Assembly: GCF_016862195.1 (NCBI RefSeq)
Contig: NZ_BOMM01000073.1
Span: forward strand, 23,522-87,521
Direction of reading: 5' to 3'
From: Paractinoplanes ferrugineus
Lineage (GTDB): Bacteria > Actinomycetota > Actinomycetes > Mycobacteriales > Micromonosporaceae
Length of the DNA stretch: 64,000 bases
This document shows, in pieces, positions 15,811-24,329 of this stretch. A program made the position numbers and the translations under genes. The notes beneath the pieces were generated by a model. It was given only the letters and a program-made list of their open reading frames with translations, was not told the origin of the DNA and searched no databases. Numbering within the stretch: the stretch's first letter is position 1; every line of letters begins with the position of its first letter.

Positions 15811-16059
15811 CGGTTTCGGGGGTGGGCTGGTCCGGGAGCGGCGATATCCTGATCCGCGCCATCGACAAGCGGCTGAGGCTCACCGGCATCACCTGGCCAC
15901 GGTTGGGGTACGGGCTCGCTGTCGTCAACCATCGGTTCCCCTCGCCACCGGCTACCGGCAGGATCGCCGACCGCCGTGGGCCCGGTCCCGCCGACCGGGC
16001 GGCGGAGACCGGACCGGGGGGTGAAAGCAGGATCACGATTCCGGGGAGCGGGTAGGAAT
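15811..16059. other. spacer between sugar operon 1 and the kinase-GH4 pair
   Basis: About 250 bases with no supported gene and no copy of the GTCGAAGCGCTTCGAC operator. The next transcript starts at its right end. Confidence 0.6.
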
Positions 16060-16065
16060 TACGAT
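16060..16065 (+). promoter_or_regulatory. -10 element of leaderless pfkB-type gene
   Basis: TACGAT followed by 6 nt and the ATG at 16072. Confidence 0.5.
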
Positions 16066-16071
16066 CACGGG

Positions 16072-17091
16072 ATGGACCTCTTCGTCCCGGGAGTCGTCTA
16101 CCTCGACATCATCTTCACCGGCCTGCGGGAACTGCCCCGGCCGGGCACCGAGGTGTGGGCGACCGGCATGGGCTCGTGCCCGGGCGGGGTGGCGAACCTC
16201 GCGGTCGCGGCGGCCCGGCTCGGGCTGGGCACGGGGCTGGGCACGGCGATCGCCACCGACGCGTACGGGGATTTCTGCGCGTCGACGCTGAGCACGCAGG
16301 AGAACGTGGACCTGAGTTGTTCGCGGCGCGTCGAGGGGCATTCGCCGGTCACCGTCTCGCTGGCGTACGACCGGGACCGCAGCATGATCACCCACGACCA
16401 CCCGCCCGCCCTGAACGCCGACGGCCTGGTCGGTGAGCTGCCCGCGACCCGGGCCGCCTCGGTGAGCCTGACCAAGGACCGGCAGCCGTGGGTCGGCAAG
16501 GCCCGCGCGGCCGGCACCCTGGTGTTCGCCGACGTCGGCTGGGACGCCAGCGCGCAGTGGCCGCCCGAGGCCCTCGACATGCTCTCCGACTGCTACGCCT
16601 TCCTGCCGAACTCGGTCGAGGCGATGCGTTACACCCGGGCGTCGTCCCCGCAGGAGGCCGCGCGCCGGCTCGCCGGCCTGGTCCCGGTGGTGGTCGTGAC
16701 CTGCGGTTCGGACGGGGCGATCGCGCTCGACTCGGCCACCGGTGAGATCGTGCACGCGCCCGCCGTACCGGTGGAGGCGCTCGACCCGACCGGCGCGGGT
16801 GACGTCTTCATGGCCGGTTTCATCCTCGGCACGCTGTCGGACTGGCCGCTGGCCCAGCGGCTGGCCTTCGCCAACCTGATCGCGTCGATGTCGGTGCAGC
16901 ATTTCGGCGGTTCGCTGTCGGCGCCCGGCTGGGGCGACATCGCCGACTGGTGGCGCACCGCCCGCGACGACGCCGCGCTCGCCGGCCGGTACGCCTTTCT
17001 CGACGACGTCGTCCCCGGTGGCGAGCGGCGCACCGTCCGCCGGGCCGGCGCCACCATCGCCCGACTATCGGATGCGCGTGCCCATGACTGA
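16072..17091 (+). CDS. PfkB-family carbohydrate kinase
   Basis: A 339-residue ribokinase-like enzyme. The first PfkB signature is GSCPGGVANLAVAAARLG with a following GTAIATDAYGDF; the second is DPTGAGDVFMAG with catalytic base D244. The substrate is not readable. It overlaps the GH4 gene by 8 bp, which suggests that the two act in sequence, for example by phosphorylating a sugar that GH4 cleaves or releases. The ATG is set by TACGAT 6 nt before it; a longer frame upstream is not credible. Confidence 0.88.
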   Translation: MDLFVPGVVYLDIIFTGLRELPRPGTEVWATGMGSCPGGVANLAVAAARLGLGTGLGTAIATDAYGDFCASTLSTQENVDLSCSRRVEGHSPVTVSLAYDRDRSMITHDHPPALNADGLVGELPATRAASVSLTKDRQPWVGKARAAGTLVFADVGWDASAQWPPEALDMLSDCYAFLPNSVEAMRYTRASSPQEAARRLAGLVPVVVVTCGSDGAIALDSATGEIVHAPAVPVEALDPTGAGDVFMAGFILGTLSDWPLAQRLAFANLIASMSVQHFGGSLSAPGWGDIADWWRTARDDAALAGRYAFLDDVVPGGERRTVRRAGATIARLSDARAHD

Positions 17092-18406
17092 GAAGCTCAC
17101 CCTGACCATCCTCGGCGGCGGCGGTTTCCGCGTCCCGCTGGTCTACGGCGCCCTGCTCGGCGACGACTCGCCGATCGGCAGGGTCGTCCTGCACGACGTC
17201 GACGACGGCCGGCTGGCGGCGATCCGGCGCGTGCTGGCCGCCCAGGCCGCGACGTCGCCGGCGGCGCCCGCGGTCGAGGCGACCACCGACCTCACGGCCG
17301 CGCTGACCGGCGCCGACTTCGTGTTCAGCGCCATCCGCGTCGAGGGCCTGGCCGGCCGCGTCGTCGACGAGCGGGTCGCCCTCGGCGAGGGCGTGCTCGG
17401 CCAGGAGACGGTCGGTGCCGGCGGGGTCGCCTACGGCCTGCGGACGGTCCCGGTGGCGACCGCCATCGCGCGGCGGATCGCGCTGGTCGCGCCGGCGGCC
17501 TGGGTCATCAACTTCACCAACCCGGCCGGCCTGGTCACCGAGGCGATGGCGGCCCATCTGGGCGAGCGGGTCATCGGCATCTGCGACTCACCCTCGGCGC
17601 TGGCCCGGCGGGTGGTGCGGGCGCTGGGGCGCCGGGCCGACGACGTACGCGTCGAATACGCGGGACTCAACCATCTCGGCTGGCTCACCGGCGTACGGCA
17701 GGGATCGGAAAACCTGTTGCCCCGCCTTCTCGGAGATGACGACGGCCTTTCCTCGGTCGAGGAGGGTCGCCTTTTCGGGCGATCGCGCCTGCGCGATCTC
17801 GCGGCCGTGCCGAACGAATATCTGCGCTATTACTACGACACCGCGGAAATGGTGCGGGCCGAGCTCGGTGCCGCCGAGACCCGGGGGGAATTCCTGCTCC
17901 GGCAACAGCAGGAATGCTATCGGGAATTGGCGTCGGAAGATCCGCTCGGCGCCTGGGAGAAGGCACTCCGTCAGCGCGACGCCACCTACCTGGCGCTGGA
18001 GGGACTGGGGGAGCGTGATGACGCCGAGGGCGGTGGTTACGAGCGGATCGCGCTCGCGCTGATGACGGCCATCGCCCGCGCCGAGCCGGCCGAGCTGATC
18101 CTGAACGTGCGCAACGCCGGGACGATCGCCGCCCTGGACGACGACGCGGTGGTCGAGGTCCCGTGCCGGGTCGACGGTTCCGGCGCGCACCCCCACCCGG
18201 ACGCGACGGTGCCGGCCCATGGGATCGAACTGGTCAGGCGGGTCAAAGCGACCGAGCGGGCGATTCTCGCGGCCGCGACGCAGGGGTCGCGCACGATGGC
18301 GGTACGCGCGATGGCGGCCCATCCGCTGGTGGACTCGGAGCCGATCGCCCGCCGCCTGGTCGACGAGTACGTCTCCCGGCTGCCGTCGTTGTCCTACCTG
18401 CGGTAG
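17084..18406 (+). CDS. GH4 6-phospho-beta-glucosidase-type glycosidase
   Basis: A 440-residue NAD- and metal-dependent glycosidase that works by an oxidation-elimination mechanism. The nucleotide-binding motif is ILGGGGFRVP (from residue 9). The metal ligands are C167 (GICDSP) and H197 (LNHLGWL), spaced as in characterised family members, and NFTNPAGLVTEA is intact. The Gly-rich N-terminus and lack of long insertions fit the 6-phospho-beta-glucosidase branch. The ATG at 17084 overlaps the kinase gene; an ATG at 17072 is also possible. There is no PTS gene nearby to supply phosphorylated disaccharide, so the adjacent kinase may do so. Confidence 0.88.
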   Translation: MTEKLTLTILGGGGFRVPLVYGALLGDDSPIGRVVLHDVDDGRLAAIRRVLAAQAATSPAAPAVEATTDLTAALTGADFVFSAIRVEGLAGRVVDERVALGEGVLGQETVGAGGVAYGLRTVPVATAIARRIALVAPAAWVINFTNPAGLVTEAMAAHLGERVIGICDSPSALARRVVRALGRRADDVRVEYAGLNHLGWLTGVRQGSENLLPRLLGDDDGLSSVEEGRLFGRSRLRDLAAVPNEYLRYYYDTAEMVRAELGAAETRGEFLLRQQQECYRELASEDPLGAWEKALRQRDATYLALEGLGERDDAEGGGYERIALALMTAIARAEPAELILNVRNAGTIAALDDDAVVEVPCRVDGSGAHPHPDATVPAHGIELVRRVKATERAILAAATQGSRTMAVRAMAAHPLVDSEPIARRLVDEYVSRLPSLSYLR

Positions 18407-18616
18407 CGCGCCATACCGTTTCGCTCATCCCGCCGCCCCGTTCCCGGCATTTGGAAGGGATGCGCGGCCCTGGCCAGCGCCACTTCCATCAGCTGAGAAA
18501 TCTCAGCGGCTTCCGGGGGATTTGGCGTGGCGGGGCCCCTCGGGCACTGTAGAGGAGCGTCGTCGGAGTCCGTCCGTGATGCTTATCATCCCTATAGGTA
18601 AGATAGGTTATTGCCA

Positions 18617-18676
18617 CCGGCTGGTCGTCAGATGGGCCGGCTGGTCGTCAAATGAGTCGGCTAGTCGTTAGATGAG
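18617..18676. repeat. three 20-bp tandem repeats upstream of a peroxiredoxin-like gene
   Basis: Three head-to-tail units (18617-18636, 18637-18656, 18657-18676), each close to CCGGCTGGTCGTCAGATGGG; units 1 and 2 differ at three positions and unit 3 carries a few more changes. They end 8 bp before the start codon. Regular spacing of nearly two helical turns suggests an array of regulator sites. The 210 bases before them hold no gene. Confidence 0.8.
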
Positions 18677-18684
18677 GGAGCACG

Positions 18685-19242
18685 ATGACAACGGCCTTGC
18701 ACCGGCAGGTGCCGTCAGTCCGCGAACCCGCGGACGACATCTGGCACCGGATGGTCGAACCCGGCCTCCGCCTGCCCTCGCAGCACCTGCTCGAGGCCGA
18801 CCTCGGGCCCATCCACCTCGACCGCCTCCGGCAGACCGGCCCGATCGTGTTCGTCTTCTTCCGGTACGCGTCGAGCGAACCCTGCAACACGGCCCTCGCC
18901 GCCTACCAGCAGCAGCTCGTCCCGGCCCTGGCCGACACCGACACCCACCTGATCGCGGTGAGCCCGCAGATCCCGCAGCGCCTGAGCGAGATCAAACGCC
19001 GCCACGACCTCACCTACCTCGTGGCCTCCGACCACCGCCACACCCTCATCGACGCCTTCAACCTCGGCTTCCACGCGCCCGGCGCCGACCGGCTGCTGGG
19101 CGCCCGCCGCTCGATCCTCCCGTTCCCCGCCGTGGTCATCACCGACCGCGCCGGCACCACCCGCTTCGCCGACGTCCGCGCCGACGGCGCCCCCCACCCC
19201 GCCCCCGCCACCATCCTGACCGCCCTCCGCGCCGTCTCCTGA
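18685..19242 (+). CDS. peroxiredoxin-like thioredoxin-fold protein lacking the peroxidatic Cys
   Basis: A 185-residue AhpC/TSA-like protein. The fold is clear: PIVFVFFRY strand, active-site loop, HLIAVSPQIPQRLSEIKRRHDLTYLVASD and the FPAVVITDRAG strand. Close relatives have W-C-P-Y-C at the active site; here the loop reads SSEPC, so the peroxidatic Cys is Ser (S64) and only the second Cys (C67) remains. It may have another redox or binding role, or be a degenerating copy. A GGGAG ribosome site lies at the end of the third tandem repeat. Confidence 0.75.
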   Translation: MTTALHRQVPSVREPADDIWHRMVEPGLRLPSQHLLEADLGPIHLDRLRQTGPIVFVFFRYASSEPCNTALAAYQQQLVPALADTDTHLIAVSPQIPQRLSEIKRRHDLTYLVASDHRHTLIDAFNLGFHAPGADRLLGARRSILPFPAVVITDRAGTTRFADVRADGAPHPAPATILTALRAVS

Positions 19243-19329
19243 CCTCTTCCCCGGCGCTCCCGCGGCTCGCCGTCTCCCGCCCCGGATCGGTTCCCGGCCG
19301 GCCGCTGGTCGGCCGGCCGTGGAAGCGGG

Positions 19330-19335
19330 CAGAAT
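19330..19335 (+). promoter_or_regulatory. -10 element of leaderless GNAT gene
   Basis: CAGAAT followed by 6 nt and the ATG at 19342. Confidence 0.4.
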
Positions 19336-19341
19336 CGGCGG

Positions 19342-19821
19342 ATGCTGATCAGGGGAGCCGGGGACGAGGACGTGGACGCGATCGTCGCGGTCGGGCAACT
19401 GACCTGGCCGGCGACCTACGCCTTCGCGGGGGACGAGTACGTCCGGGAGGGCCTCGACACCTGGTGGTCGGCGGCGGCGATCGCGCGCAGTCTGCGGGAC
19501 ACCACCGTCCTGGTCGCGGTGGACGAGGCGGGTGTGATCGTCGGCGTCGGCAACATCGATCTCCGCGGCGACGTACCGATCATCTGGAAGCTCTATGTGC
19601 GGCCGGCGAGTCAGGGCACCGGCGCCGGCTCGGCGCTGCTGGCGGCGCTGCTGGCGCGGGCCACAGATCTTCCGGTACGCCTCGAGTACGTCGACGGCAA
19701 CGAGCCGGCGGCCCGCTTCTACGCCGGCCGCGGGTTCACCGAGCTGCGCCGTGAACCGGGCGACCGGCCGGACTGGCCCGACACCGTCTGGCTGGAGCGC
19801 CGGCCCGGGTCCCGCCGGTGA
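19342..19821 (+). CDS. GNAT-family N-acetyltransferase
   Basis: A 159-residue acetyl-CoA-dependent acetyltransferase. Motif A is LYVRPASQGTGAGSALLAALL, whose QGTGAG binds the CoA pyrophosphate; motif B contains LEYVDGNEPAARFYAGRGF. The substrate is unknown. A single gene with a leaderless-type start, convergent with the M56 gene downstream. Confidence 0.85.
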   Translation: MLIRGAGDEDVDAIVAVGQLTWPATYAFAGDEYVREGLDTWWSAAAIARSLRDTTVLVAVDEAGVIVGVGNIDLRGDVPIIWKLYVRPASQGTGAGSALLAALLARATDLPVRLEYVDGNEPAARFYAGRGFTELRREPGDRPDWPDTVWLERRPGSRR

Positions 19822-19845
19822 CCCCGGTCGCCGCGCCCGGTTCGG

Positions 19846-20736
19846 TCAGTTGGTCAGCCACGCCCGCAGGACGTCGACGAAGTCGAGGGTGGCGTTCGCC
19901 TCCAGGACAAGGCAGGCGATCACCGCGGCCGCCGGCAGGGCCAGCCGCCAGGTGGCCGTGGTCGGGGCGGGGCGGTGCAGGGCCTTGACCCGGCGGACGA
20001 TGACGCCGCCGTGCACGCCCAGGGCCGGCGCGGGCGTCCGGAAGTCGGCCGTGGCCAGGGCGGCCCGCGCGACCGCCCGCGCCACCAGGTCGCGGTTGCC
20101 CAGCCCGGCGGCGGCCTCCTCGTCGGCCCAGCGTTCGACCAGGAACGAGACCGCGTCGCGGGCGGGCCGCAGCAGCGGGTTGACCGAGGCGGCGGCGCTG
20201 GTCAGCAGGACCGCCAGGTGGTGGCGGTGGGCCAGGTGAGCGCGTTCGTGGGCGAGCACGGCGCGGCGCTCGTCGGCGTCCAGGACCCGCACCATGCCGG
20301 TGGTCATCAGCACCTGGCCGGGGCGGCCGGGCACGGCCACGGCCAGCGGCTCGTCCCAGTCGGCGACGACGACGCCACCCGCGGCCGGGCCCGCGTCCCG
20401 CAGGCGGCGGGCGGTGCTGCGGTGGCGGTGCACGTCGCGGGCGAGGTTGAGCAGACAGGCGGCCAGCACCACGGCGGCGGTGACCGCGACCCGGTCGGGG
20501 ACCGGTTCGGGCAGATGCACGCCGGGACGGCTGTCCAGGGCCACCATCGCGGGCAGGTCGTCGAAGAGGGTCAGCACCAGCAGCAGCAGCGACCAGACCG
20601 ACGCCGCGGCGGTCAGGACCGAAGCCGCTACCAGGGCCAGGACGGCGGCGCGGGGACGGGCGCGGTCGGTGAGTTGGCGGGCGGCCAGGGCTACCAGGAC
20701 CGGCAGCAGCAGGGGGAGATAGACGGTGAAGGTCAC
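19846..20736 (-). CDS. M56-family membrane metallopeptidase (BlaR1-like)
   Basis: A 296-residue integral-membrane protein with helices at the N-terminus (about 4-20, 30-57, 82-97), a zinc-binding HERAH (H163, E164, H167) facing the cytoplasm and a final helix near 270. It lacks the penicillin-binding sensor domain of BlaR1. GTG overlaps the BlaI stop (GTGA), so the pair is translationally coupled. In such pairs the protease, when activated, cleaves the BlaI repressor; the signal in short actinobacterial M56 proteins is unknown. Confidence 0.88.
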   Translation of the reverse strand: MTFTVYLPLLLPVLVALAARQLTDRARPRAAVLALVAASVLTAAASVWSLLLLVLTLFDDLPAMVALDSRPGVHLPEPVPDRVAVTAAVVLAACLLNLARDVHRHRSTARRLRDAGPAAGGVVVADWDEPLAVAVPGRPGQVLMTTGMVRVLDADERRAVLAHERAHLAHRHHLAVLLTSAAASVNPLLRPARDAVSFLVERWADEEAAAGLGNRDLVARAVARAALATADFRTPAPALGVHGGVIVRRVKALHRPAPTTATWRLALPAAAVIACLVLEANATLDFVDVLRAWLTN

Positions 20737-21113
20737 GCTTCGCGCTCCGCCAGCAGAGCGCGCAGCATCTGCACGTCGTCGGCCTCCAGACCGGCGGCGA
20801 ACTGCTGCAGGACCGCCTGCCGGTCGGGCCGCTCGTCGAGGGCGGCCCGCATGCGGGTGGCGGTCAGGGTCGCCGCGTCCTGCGCCGGCCAGTAGGCGTG
20901 CCCCCGGCCGCGGTCGGCCGGGCCGCGCCGGACCAGTTCCTTCTCGAGCAGGCGGATCAGGATGGTCAGGACAGTGTTGTAGGCCAGTTCGCCACCCAGT
21001 GCGGCCTGCACCCCGGCTGGAGTCAGCGGTTCGCCGGCCGCCCACAGGGCCGTCATCACCTCGGACTCGAGCTCGCCGCGGGCACGCCGCCGCCCGGCCT
21101 CCTCGTCGCTCAT
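20733..21113 (-). CDS. BlaI/MecI/CopY-family transcriptional regulator
   Basis: A 126-residue winged-helix repressor (ESEVMTALWAAGEPLTPAGVQAALG, then YNTVLTILIRLLEKELVRR and the wing GHAYWPA) with a C-terminal dimerisation helix. The ATG at 21113 (MSDEEAGRRR) is preferred over a start 13 codons upstream. It is the first gene of a two-gene operon with the M56 protease, its likely antirepressor. Confidence 0.9.
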   Translation of the reverse strand: MSDEEAGRRRARGELESEVMTALWAAGEPLTPAGVQAALGGELAYNTVLTILIRLLEKELVRRGPADRGRGHAYWPAQDAATLTATRMRAALDERPDRQAVLQQFAAGLEADDVQMLRALLAEREA

Positions 21114-21180
21114 ACGCCAGAGGTTACCGGCCCGAACCGGGCCCACCGCCACCCTCGGCCCGGGGCCGACCGGATCGGGT

Positions 21181-22833
21181 TCAGACCCGGAAGCGGGCCA
21201 CGACCGCGCGCAGCTCGCCGGCGACCTGGGTCAGCTCGCCGACCGACTGGTCGGCCTCGTGCAGCGCGCCGGTCTGCGCCTGCACCGCCGCCGCCACCGA
21301 GTTGATGTTGCCGGCGATGTTGCTGCTGCCGTCGGCGGCGTCGCCGATGCTGCGGCTCATCTCCTGGGTGGTGGCGGTCTGCTCCTCGACCGCCGACGCG
21401 ATGGTCATCTGGTAGTCGTTGATCTCCGCGATGATCCGGGAGATCTCGGCGATGGCCTCGACGGCGTCGGTGGTGTCGGCCTGGATCGCCTCGACCCGCC
21501 GGGCGATGTCCTCGGTCGCCTTCGCGGTCTCCTGGGCGAGGTCCTTGACCTCGGTGGCGACCACCGCGAAGCCCTTGCCGGACTCGCCGGCGCGGGCGGC
21601 CTCGATGGTGGCGTTCAGCGCCAGCAGGTTGGTCTGCTCGGCGATCTGGGTGATCACCTTGACCACGTTGCCGATCTCCTCGGACGAGGTGCCGAGCTTG
21701 GCGACGGTGTCGTTGGTGGTCTGCGCCACCGTGACGGCGCTCGCCGCGACCCGCGCCGCGTTGTTGGCGTTCTCGGCGATCTCCCGGATCGACGCGCCCA
21801 TCTCGTCGCTGCCGGCCGCCGCCGACTGCACGTTCGTGGAGACGTCGCCGGCCCCGTTCGCGACCACCGCGGCCTGGTCGGCGGCCTGCCGCGCCTGATC
21901 GGCGAGGCGGGTGGTGACATCGGTCAGCCGCTGGGTGCCGGCGCCGAGGGTCTCGGCGCCGTTGGTGAGCGCCAGAACCGTGGTGCGCAGGCCCTCCCGC
22001 GCCCGGTTGACGGCGGCGGCCATGGCGCCGAGCTCGTCGCGGGAGCGGACCTCGGCGGCGACGGTCAGGTCGCCCGCGGCGACCGCGTCGAGGGCGGAGG
22101 AGACGGTGGTGAGCTGGTTGCGGATCAACCTGATGACGAGTACGCAGATGGCCGCGGCCAGGATGAAGCCGATCACCAGGGCGACAAGCGTGGTCGTCCG
22201 CGCCTGGTTGTAGGAGTCGGTGCCCTTGGCCGCCATCGCGACCGACTCGGTGTCCTCCACGCTCTGCATGGTGGCGACAGCCTCGTTGATCGACGTCTCC
22301 ACGGTGTTGAACTCCGGCAGGATCTGGGCCGGGGCGGGCAACGTGTAGCCGGCCGCCATCGGCTCCCCGAAGATCACGGTGTTGCGCAGGGCCCGGTAGT
22401 GCGCCACCGCCTCCTGGAACTTCGCGAGCGCTTCCTGCCGCGCCGCCGATCCCTCGGTCAGCGTGTCGTACCTGGTCAGGGCCGCGTCCATGCTGCTGTC
22501 GGCGGTCTCGACCTCCTGCTTGCCGCCCGCCCGCGCCTCGGCGTTGCTGCCCGGACTGATATAGATCAGCATGCCGCGGAACATGCTGCCGAGCGCCCCC
22601 CGCACGTTGGCCACTTCCTGCAGCGTGTCGACGTGCTGCGACTTCATGTTCTTGAGGTCACCGTTGAGGTGCGACATCCGGTTGATCGACAGCGCCGCCA
22701 CGCACAACGCCACCACAGCCACACAGGCAGCGGCCACCACGGTCTTGATAGTCAGGCTGCGGTCCCCGACAAGGGCCTCGAACACGTTGCGCTGCACAGT
22801 GATCGGTGTACCACCCTCGAGCCCTTTCGACAT
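21181..22833 (-). CDS. methyl-accepting chemotaxis protein
   Basis: A 550-residue receptor. TM1 is at 31-50, a helical extracytoplasmic sensor of the four-helix-bundle type at about 51-210, TM2 at about 212-236, then HAMP and a cytoplasmic signalling domain whose hairpin tip reads EQTNLLALNATIEAARAGE. No CheR/B-tethering pentapeptide is seen at the C-terminus, which ends VVARFRV. It is a stand-alone gene, with no che genes nearby. Chemotaxis receptors in actinomycetes are typical of lineages with motile spores, which supports a Micromonosporaceae origin. Confidence 0.92.
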   Translation of the reverse strand: MSKGLEGGTPITVQRNVFEALVGDRSLTIKTVVAAACVAVVALCVAALSINRMSHLNGDLKNMKSQHVDTLQEVANVRGALGSMFRGMLIYISPGSNAEARAGGKQEVETADSSMDAALTRYDTLTEGSAARQEALAKFQEAVAHYRALRNTVIFGEPMAAGYTLPAPAQILPEFNTVETSINEAVATMQSVEDTESVAMAAKGTDSYNQARTTTLVALVIGFILAAAICVLVIRLIRNQLTTVSSALDAVAAGDLTVAAEVRSRDELGAMAAAVNRAREGLRTTVLALTNGAETLGAGTQRLTDVTTRLADQARQAADQAAVVANGAGDVSTNVQSAAAGSDEMGASIREIAENANNAARVAASAVTVAQTTNDTVAKLGTSSEEIGNVVKVITQIAEQTNLLALNATIEAARAGESGKGFAVVATEVKDLAQETAKATEDIARRVEAIQADTTDAVEAIAEISRIIAEINDYQMTIASAVEEQTATTQEMSRSIGDAADGSSNIAGNINSVAAAVQAQTGALHEADQSVGELTQVAGELRAVVARFRV

Positions 22834-23113
22834 ATCGTCACCTTAAGGTCAGAGACGCCTCCGACGGATAAATCGCTAATTTACCCTCCCGCCCCACTCC
22901 CGTCCCGTATCCTCCCGCGTCCCGCCCGTCCTGGTCCCTTGTCCCAGTGCAGTTCCGACTGCCTCGGACAGTCACCAAGGCCGGGGCTTTCTCTTCTTCG
23001 GCCGGCGGCCGTCGCTGCCCCTCAACCCGCGTCGGCCGCTGCTGCCCGACCGGATGGTGGCCGGTGGGTGTCCCAGGCGTTCCGGTCAGCAGTGTGGCTG
23101 CGGGGCCGGCGGT

Positions 23114-23119
23114 TAGCCT
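23114..23119 (+). promoter_or_regulatory. -10 element of leaderless amidohydrolase gene
   Basis: TAGCCT followed by 6 nt and the ATG at 23126. The 280 bases to its left, back to the chemotaxis gene, show no gene. Confidence 0.45.
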
Positions 23120-23125
23120 TCGCGG

Positions 23126-23917
23126 ATGGGGTTTTCGGTGGTTGCGGGGGCGGCGGGGTCGTCGGTGATTCTGCACGTGCCGCATGCGGCCAGGGCGGTT
23201 ACGGACAGGGTGCGTGAGGAGTTGCTGATTACCGGCGGTGAGTTGGGGGAGGAGCTCGATCAACTGACCGACGCGCATACCGACGTCATCGCCGCGGAGG
23301 CGGCTGCGGGTGGGGCCGTCCGGCCGTGGATCTTCGAGAATGGCCTGTCGCGTCTGGTGGTCGACCCGGAGCGGTTCCTCGGCGAGGCCGAGGAGATGCG
23401 GGCGGTGGGGATGGGGGCCATCTACACGCACGGGTACGCGGGGCGCCGGCTGCGCGACGACTCGCCGGTACGGGAGCAGGCCGCACTTCAGGAGCATTAC
23501 CGGCCGTACGCGCGGGGGCTGGCCGCACTGGTCGCCGATCGGATCGCGGTGACCGGGCGGGCAGTGATTCTCGACGTGCACTCGTACTCGACCGAGGCCC
23601 TGCCGTACGAGCTGCACGGCGCCGGACCTCGCCCGCCGATCTGTCTGGGCACCGACCACTTCCACACCCCCGCGGCCCTGGTGGCGGCGGCGGTCGCGGC
23701 GTTTCCGGAAGCCGGCTTCAACACGCCGTTCGCGGGGTGTTATGTCCCGGCCGACCGTTGGCGTACCGACGCCCGGGTGGCCGCTCTGATGATCGAGATC
23801 CGGCGGGACACCTACATGATCGAGCCCGGCGGTCCGCACCACGCGGGCCTGGCCGTCGTGGCCGGTCGGCTGGCCGCCCTGATCGACGCGGTCTCCGCCG
23901 ACGAACCGGTCAGCTGA
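23126..23917 (+). CDS. N-formylglutamate amidohydrolase family protein
   Basis: A 263-residue enzyme of the HutG-type family, which hydrolyses N-formyl-L-glutamate to glutamate and formate. Family motifs are LHVPHAAR near the N-terminus, DAHTD (residues about 48-52, metal-binding), ILDVHSYS and the C-terminal IEIRRDTYMIEPGG. No hut genes adjoin it, so an N-formyl or N-acyl amino acid other than a histidine-pathway intermediate is possible. It converges on the GNAT gene. Confidence 0.87.
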   Translation: MGFSVVAGAAGSSVILHVPHAARAVTDRVREELLITGGELGEELDQLTDAHTDVIAAEAAAGGAVRPWIFENGLSRLVVDPERFLGEAEEMRAVGMGAIYTHGYAGRRLRDDSPVREQAALQEHYRPYARGLAALVADRIAVTGRAVILDVHSYSTEALPYELHGAGPRPPICLGTDHFHTPAALVAAAVAAFPEAGFNTPFAGCYVPADRWRTDARVAALMIEIRRDTYMIEPGGPHHAGLAVVAGRLAALIDAVSADEPVS

Positions 23918-24329
23918 GAACCCAGACGTCGTCCACGAGTTCGAAACCGTTCTTCGCGAGCACCCGCATCGAGCCGATGTTGTGCGCGGCCACGTAGGCG
24001 TGCAGCGGGCGCTCCGGCACCTCGGCCACGAACAGTGCCAGCGCCCGGCTCGCGACGCCGCGGCCCCACAATTCGCGGCCGATCCAGTAACCGATCAACC
24101 GCCGTCCGTCATCGAGCCAGCTGTTGACTCCGCCCGCGACCGTGTCGTCGACCAGAACTGTCCGCAGAATTGTCGACTCGTCGCGGCGGATCTTCGCCCA
24201 GTGCGCGTCGAACTGTTCCCGGCCGCGGGACGGGAAATCCGCCATCGCGGCCGCCGCCGGGTCGGCCTGGTGTTCGAAAAGCGTGTCGAGGTCGCTGTCC
24301 TCGACCGGCCGCAGACGCAACTCGCTCAT
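23910..24329 (-). CDS. GNAT-family N-acetyltransferase (RimJ/L-like)
   Basis: A 139-residue acetyltransferase of the RimJ-type branch (LRPVEDSDLDTLFEHQ, then IGYWIGRELWGRGVASRALALF and HNIGSMRVLAKNGFEL). It overlaps the MOSC gene by ATGA and its 3' end overlaps the convergent amidohydrolase gene by 8 bp. An upstream continuation of the frame is antisense-like and not coding. Confidence 0.86.
   Translation of the reverse strand: MSELRLRPVEDSDLDTLFEHQADPAAAAMADFPSRGREQFDAHWAKIRRDESTILRTVLVDDTVAGGVNSWLDDGRRLIGYWIGRELWGRGVASRALALFVAEVPERPLHAYVAAHNIGSMRVLAKNGFELVDDVWVLS

Noticed and set aside
13325..16036. A 903-codon open frame on the minus strand opposite the GH31 gene
   Set aside because: It is antisense to a clear GH31 alpha-xylosidase, is low-complexity (Arg, Pro, Gly, Val, Asp) and is the usual mirror frame of GC-rich coding DNA.
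18617..18676. CRISPR array considered for the 20-bp repeats
   Set aside because: The units are directly adjacent with no spacers, are too short and number only three.
19846..21113. Beta-lactam resistance locus suggested by the BlaI/M56 pair
   Set aside because: No beta-lactamase or penicillin-binding sensor domain is present; such pairs are common in actinomycetes without resistance.
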